NCBI RefSeq assembly: GCF_900130005.1
Contig: NZ_FQXP01000016.1
Location: 1 to 24,326 of the forward strand
DNA: 24,326 bases
Origin: Clostridium collagenovorans DSM 3089
GTDB lineage: Bacteria; Bacillota; Clostridia; Clostridiales; Clostridiaceae
Direction of reading: 5' to 3'
The notes under the pieces were generated by a model. The model ran no database searches. It had not been told where the DNA came from and worked only from the letters and a program-made list of their open reading frames with translations. Positions 22,936 to 24,326 of this stretch are shown here, piece after piece. Within the stretch, counting starts at the first letter, position 1; every line of letters begins with the position of its first letter. Position numbers and translations under genes: made by a program.

Positions 22936-23814
22936 ATGTATAAAAAAGGCTTAGTAAGCATTATAATTCCTTCATTTAACGGTGAAAAATTTATTACTCA
23001 AACCATTGATAACTGTATTAATCAAGATTATAAAAACATTGAAATTATAGTAATTGATGATGGATCAACCGATAACACTAAACAAATACTAACTCCATAT
23101 ATTGATAAAAATTTAATAAACTATATCTATCAAAGTAATAAAGGACTACCTGGTGCACGAAATACAGGTTTAAATGTAGCTACAGGAGAGTTTGTTCAAT
23201 TTTTAGATGCAGATGACTTATTAGACAAAAATAAAATATTTAGTCAGGTTATGTATCTGAATAATAACCCTAATATCTTTGGAGTTTATTGTAAAAGTAA
23301 ATATTTCAAAAACTCAATAAATGAAATTTTTCAAGTATTAGATATACATTATGATGACAACATGTATAAAAAACTTCTTGATGTTAATTTCTTTACTGTG
23401 CATTCTATACTAATTAGAAATACAGAATTTCGCTTTGATGAAACTCTAAAAAGTCTAGAAGACTGGGATTTTTGGTTAACTTTAACATATAATAACAAAC
23501 TGATAAACTATATAGATGAAAGCTGTTGTTATGTTAGAGTTCATGGCAATAATATGTGCAAAAATTCTAAACGTATGTTAACTAATGAACTTAATGTATT
23601 AAATAAAAACCTTAATAGAGGAAAATTTTTAGACATAATCAATTTTAATATTTTTAAAAGAAAGTACTTATTAAATGAGACTGATGCAAAGAATTTTTAT
23701 AAACTTGCTGTAAATGAAAATAAAAAGTTCATAATAGAAAAATATAAATTTATAACTAAACATAAATTGAAAATTATTCTGAAAAAATCAAATAGCATTT
23801 ATGAAGATAAATAA
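22936..23814 (+). CDS. GT2-family glycosyltransferase
   Basis: The product has 292 residues. The N-terminal GT-A domain reads VSIIIPSFNGEKFITQTIDNCINQ, EIIVIDDGSTDNTK, NKGLPGARNTGL and VQFLDADDLL, with the canonical DADD metal motif. EDWDFWLTL provides the likely catalytic Asp. It is a typical inverting cytoplasmic glycosyltransferase; sugar unknown. AGAGGTG lies 7 bases before the ATG. Although it follows the rhamnosyltransferase-like gene on the same strand, an intrinsic terminator lies directly between them, so its expression depends on read-through or a promoter I cannot identify. It ends at a bidirectional terminator shared with the convergent rmlB. Confidence 0.88.
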   Translation: MYKKGLVSIIIPSFNGEKFITQTIDNCINQDYKNIEIIVIDDGSTDNTKQILTPYIDKNLINYIYQSNKGLPGARNTGLNVATGEFVQFLDADDLLDKNKIFSQVMYLNNNPNIFGVYCKSKYFKNSINEIFQVLDIHYDDNMYKKLLDVNFFTVHSILIRNTEFRFDETLKSLEDWDFWLTLTYNNKLINYIDESCCYVRVHGNNMCKNSKRMLTNELNVLNKNLNRGKFLDIINFNIFKRKYLLNETDAKNFYKLAVNENKKFIIEKYKFITKHKLKIILKKSNSIYEDK

Positions 23815-23853
23815 TAAAAAGATAGAGGCTAAAACCTCTATCTTTTTATTATT
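23810..23853. terminator. Bidirectional terminator overlapping two stop codons
   Basis: A perfect 19-bp stem (23810-23828 with 23835-23853) closes a CTAAAA loop, with A-rich and T-rich outer arms serving as U tracts in both directions. It overlaps the stop codons of both the GT2 gene and rmlB. Confidence 0.85.
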
Positions 23854-24326
23854 TATACATAGTATTATAGTAGTTTTGATAATCTCCAGATGTTACATTG
23901 TTCATCCATTCCTTATTATCTAAATACCATTTTATAGTCTTTTCAATCCCTACTTCAAAAGTAGTCTCTGGATACCATCCTAGTTCATCTTTTATCTTAG
24001 TAGGATCGATTCCATATCTTCTGTCATGGCCTTTTCTGTCTTCAACATATTTTATAAGATTCTCTGTTACTTCCTTATCTACATTTTCATTTAAATAAGA
24101 AATAACCTTTTTAACTATTTGAATATTAGTTCTTTCATTATGACCACCTACATTATAAACTTCACCTAATCTGCCACCGTTTATAACCATATCGATTGCC
24201 TTACAGTGATCTTCAACATATAGCCAGTCTCTTATATTCATTCCATCCCCATATACTGGTAAGTCCTTATGACTTAAGCAGTTATTAATTAATAATGGTA
24301 TTAATTTTTCTGGGAATTGATATGGT
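23849..24326 (-). CDS. rfbB: dTDP-glucose 4,6-dehydratase, C-terminal part (5' end outside window)
   Basis: The frame is open to the right edge, giving about 158 C-terminal residues of an enzyme usually about 350 long. Visible are the RmlB hallmarks YQFPEKLIPLLINN, LPVYGDGMNIRDWLYVEDH, VYNVGGHNERTN, VEDRKGHDRRYGIDPTKI and the closing helix TIKWYLDNKEWM. An internal Met (24239-24241) is not the true start, because the upstream residues match the family without a break. RmlB catalyses the second step of dTDP-L-rhamnose synthesis, using bound NAD. Together with rmlD at 10511-11389 it implies that rmlA and rmlC lie outside the window, probably to the right. Confidence 0.93.
   Translation of the reverse strand, partial: PYQFPEKLIPLLINNCLSHKDLPVYGDGMNIRDWLYVEDHCKAIDMVINGGRLGEVYNVGGHNERTNIQIVKKVISYLNENVDKEVTENLIKYVEDRKGHDRRYGIDPTKIKDELGWYPETTFEVGIEKTIKWYLDNKEWMNNVTSGDYQNYYNTMYK

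Noticed and set aside
23898..24098. Plus-strand open frame opposite rmlB
   Set aside because: Antisense to a conserved coding region.

Overview
The window is very AT-rich, has strong AGGAGG-type ribosome binding sites and many U-tract hairpin terminators, and encodes low-GC Firmicute proteins. The surface-polysaccharide, lic and dTDP-rhamnose gene content fits a Clostridium, most likely C. perfringens or a close relative. That organism call is inference from gene content and composition; no search was run.

Layout. (1) 1-1072: the 3' end of a DDE transposase, then a stand-alone AAA ATPase on the minus strand. (2) 1396-5199: a nitrogen-scavenging module with a creatininase (minus), a divergent CodA-type deaminase (plus) and a PucR-family regulator (plus). 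(3) 5275-7097: a small membrane protein, a 71-aa amphipathic protein and a calcineurin-like phosphoesterase, all minus. (4) 7272-17153: a minus-strand lic/phosphonate-type region. It holds a LicB-like permease, a three-domain protein (winged HTH + LicC-like + LicA-like kinase), an orphan rmlD, a two-domain winged HTH + LicC-like protein, a complete 2-aminoethylphosphonate-type ABC importer (permease, ATPase, lipoprotein) and a stand-alone LicC-like cytidylyltransferase. (5) 17396-19360: LicD and a GT4 glycosyltransferase, minus. (6) 19679-23814: a divergent plus-strand run with a GT2 glycosyltransferase, a Wzy/O-antigen-ligase-like membrane protein, a rhamnosyltransferase-like GT2 and another GT2. 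(7) 23849-24326: the 3' part of rmlB, minus.

How it fits together. Regions 4-7 look like a cell-surface glycan locus. The rml genes supply dTDP-L-rhamnose, the GT2/GT4 enzymes build a repeat unit and the Wzy-like protein polymerises or transfers it. LicB/LicA (choline uptake and phosphorylation) or the phosphonate-type importer supply a small zwitterionic headgroup, LicC activates it with CTP, and LicD transfers it to the glycan.

The most unusual part is regulatory. Two proteins fuse an EPS-MarR-like winged HTH, with a nearly identical recognition helix, to a LicC domain whose nucleotide-binding signature loop is shortened and lacks the usual Arg and Lys, while the separate LicC in the importer operon keeps an intact signature. 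A near-identical 21-bp inverted repeat (TTTGTTCA-N5-TGAACNAA) lies at the promoter of the fusion gene and again at the promoter of the LicC/importer operon about 7 kb away. My inference is that the fused proteins are metabolite-sensing repressors that couple headgroup supply to transcription.
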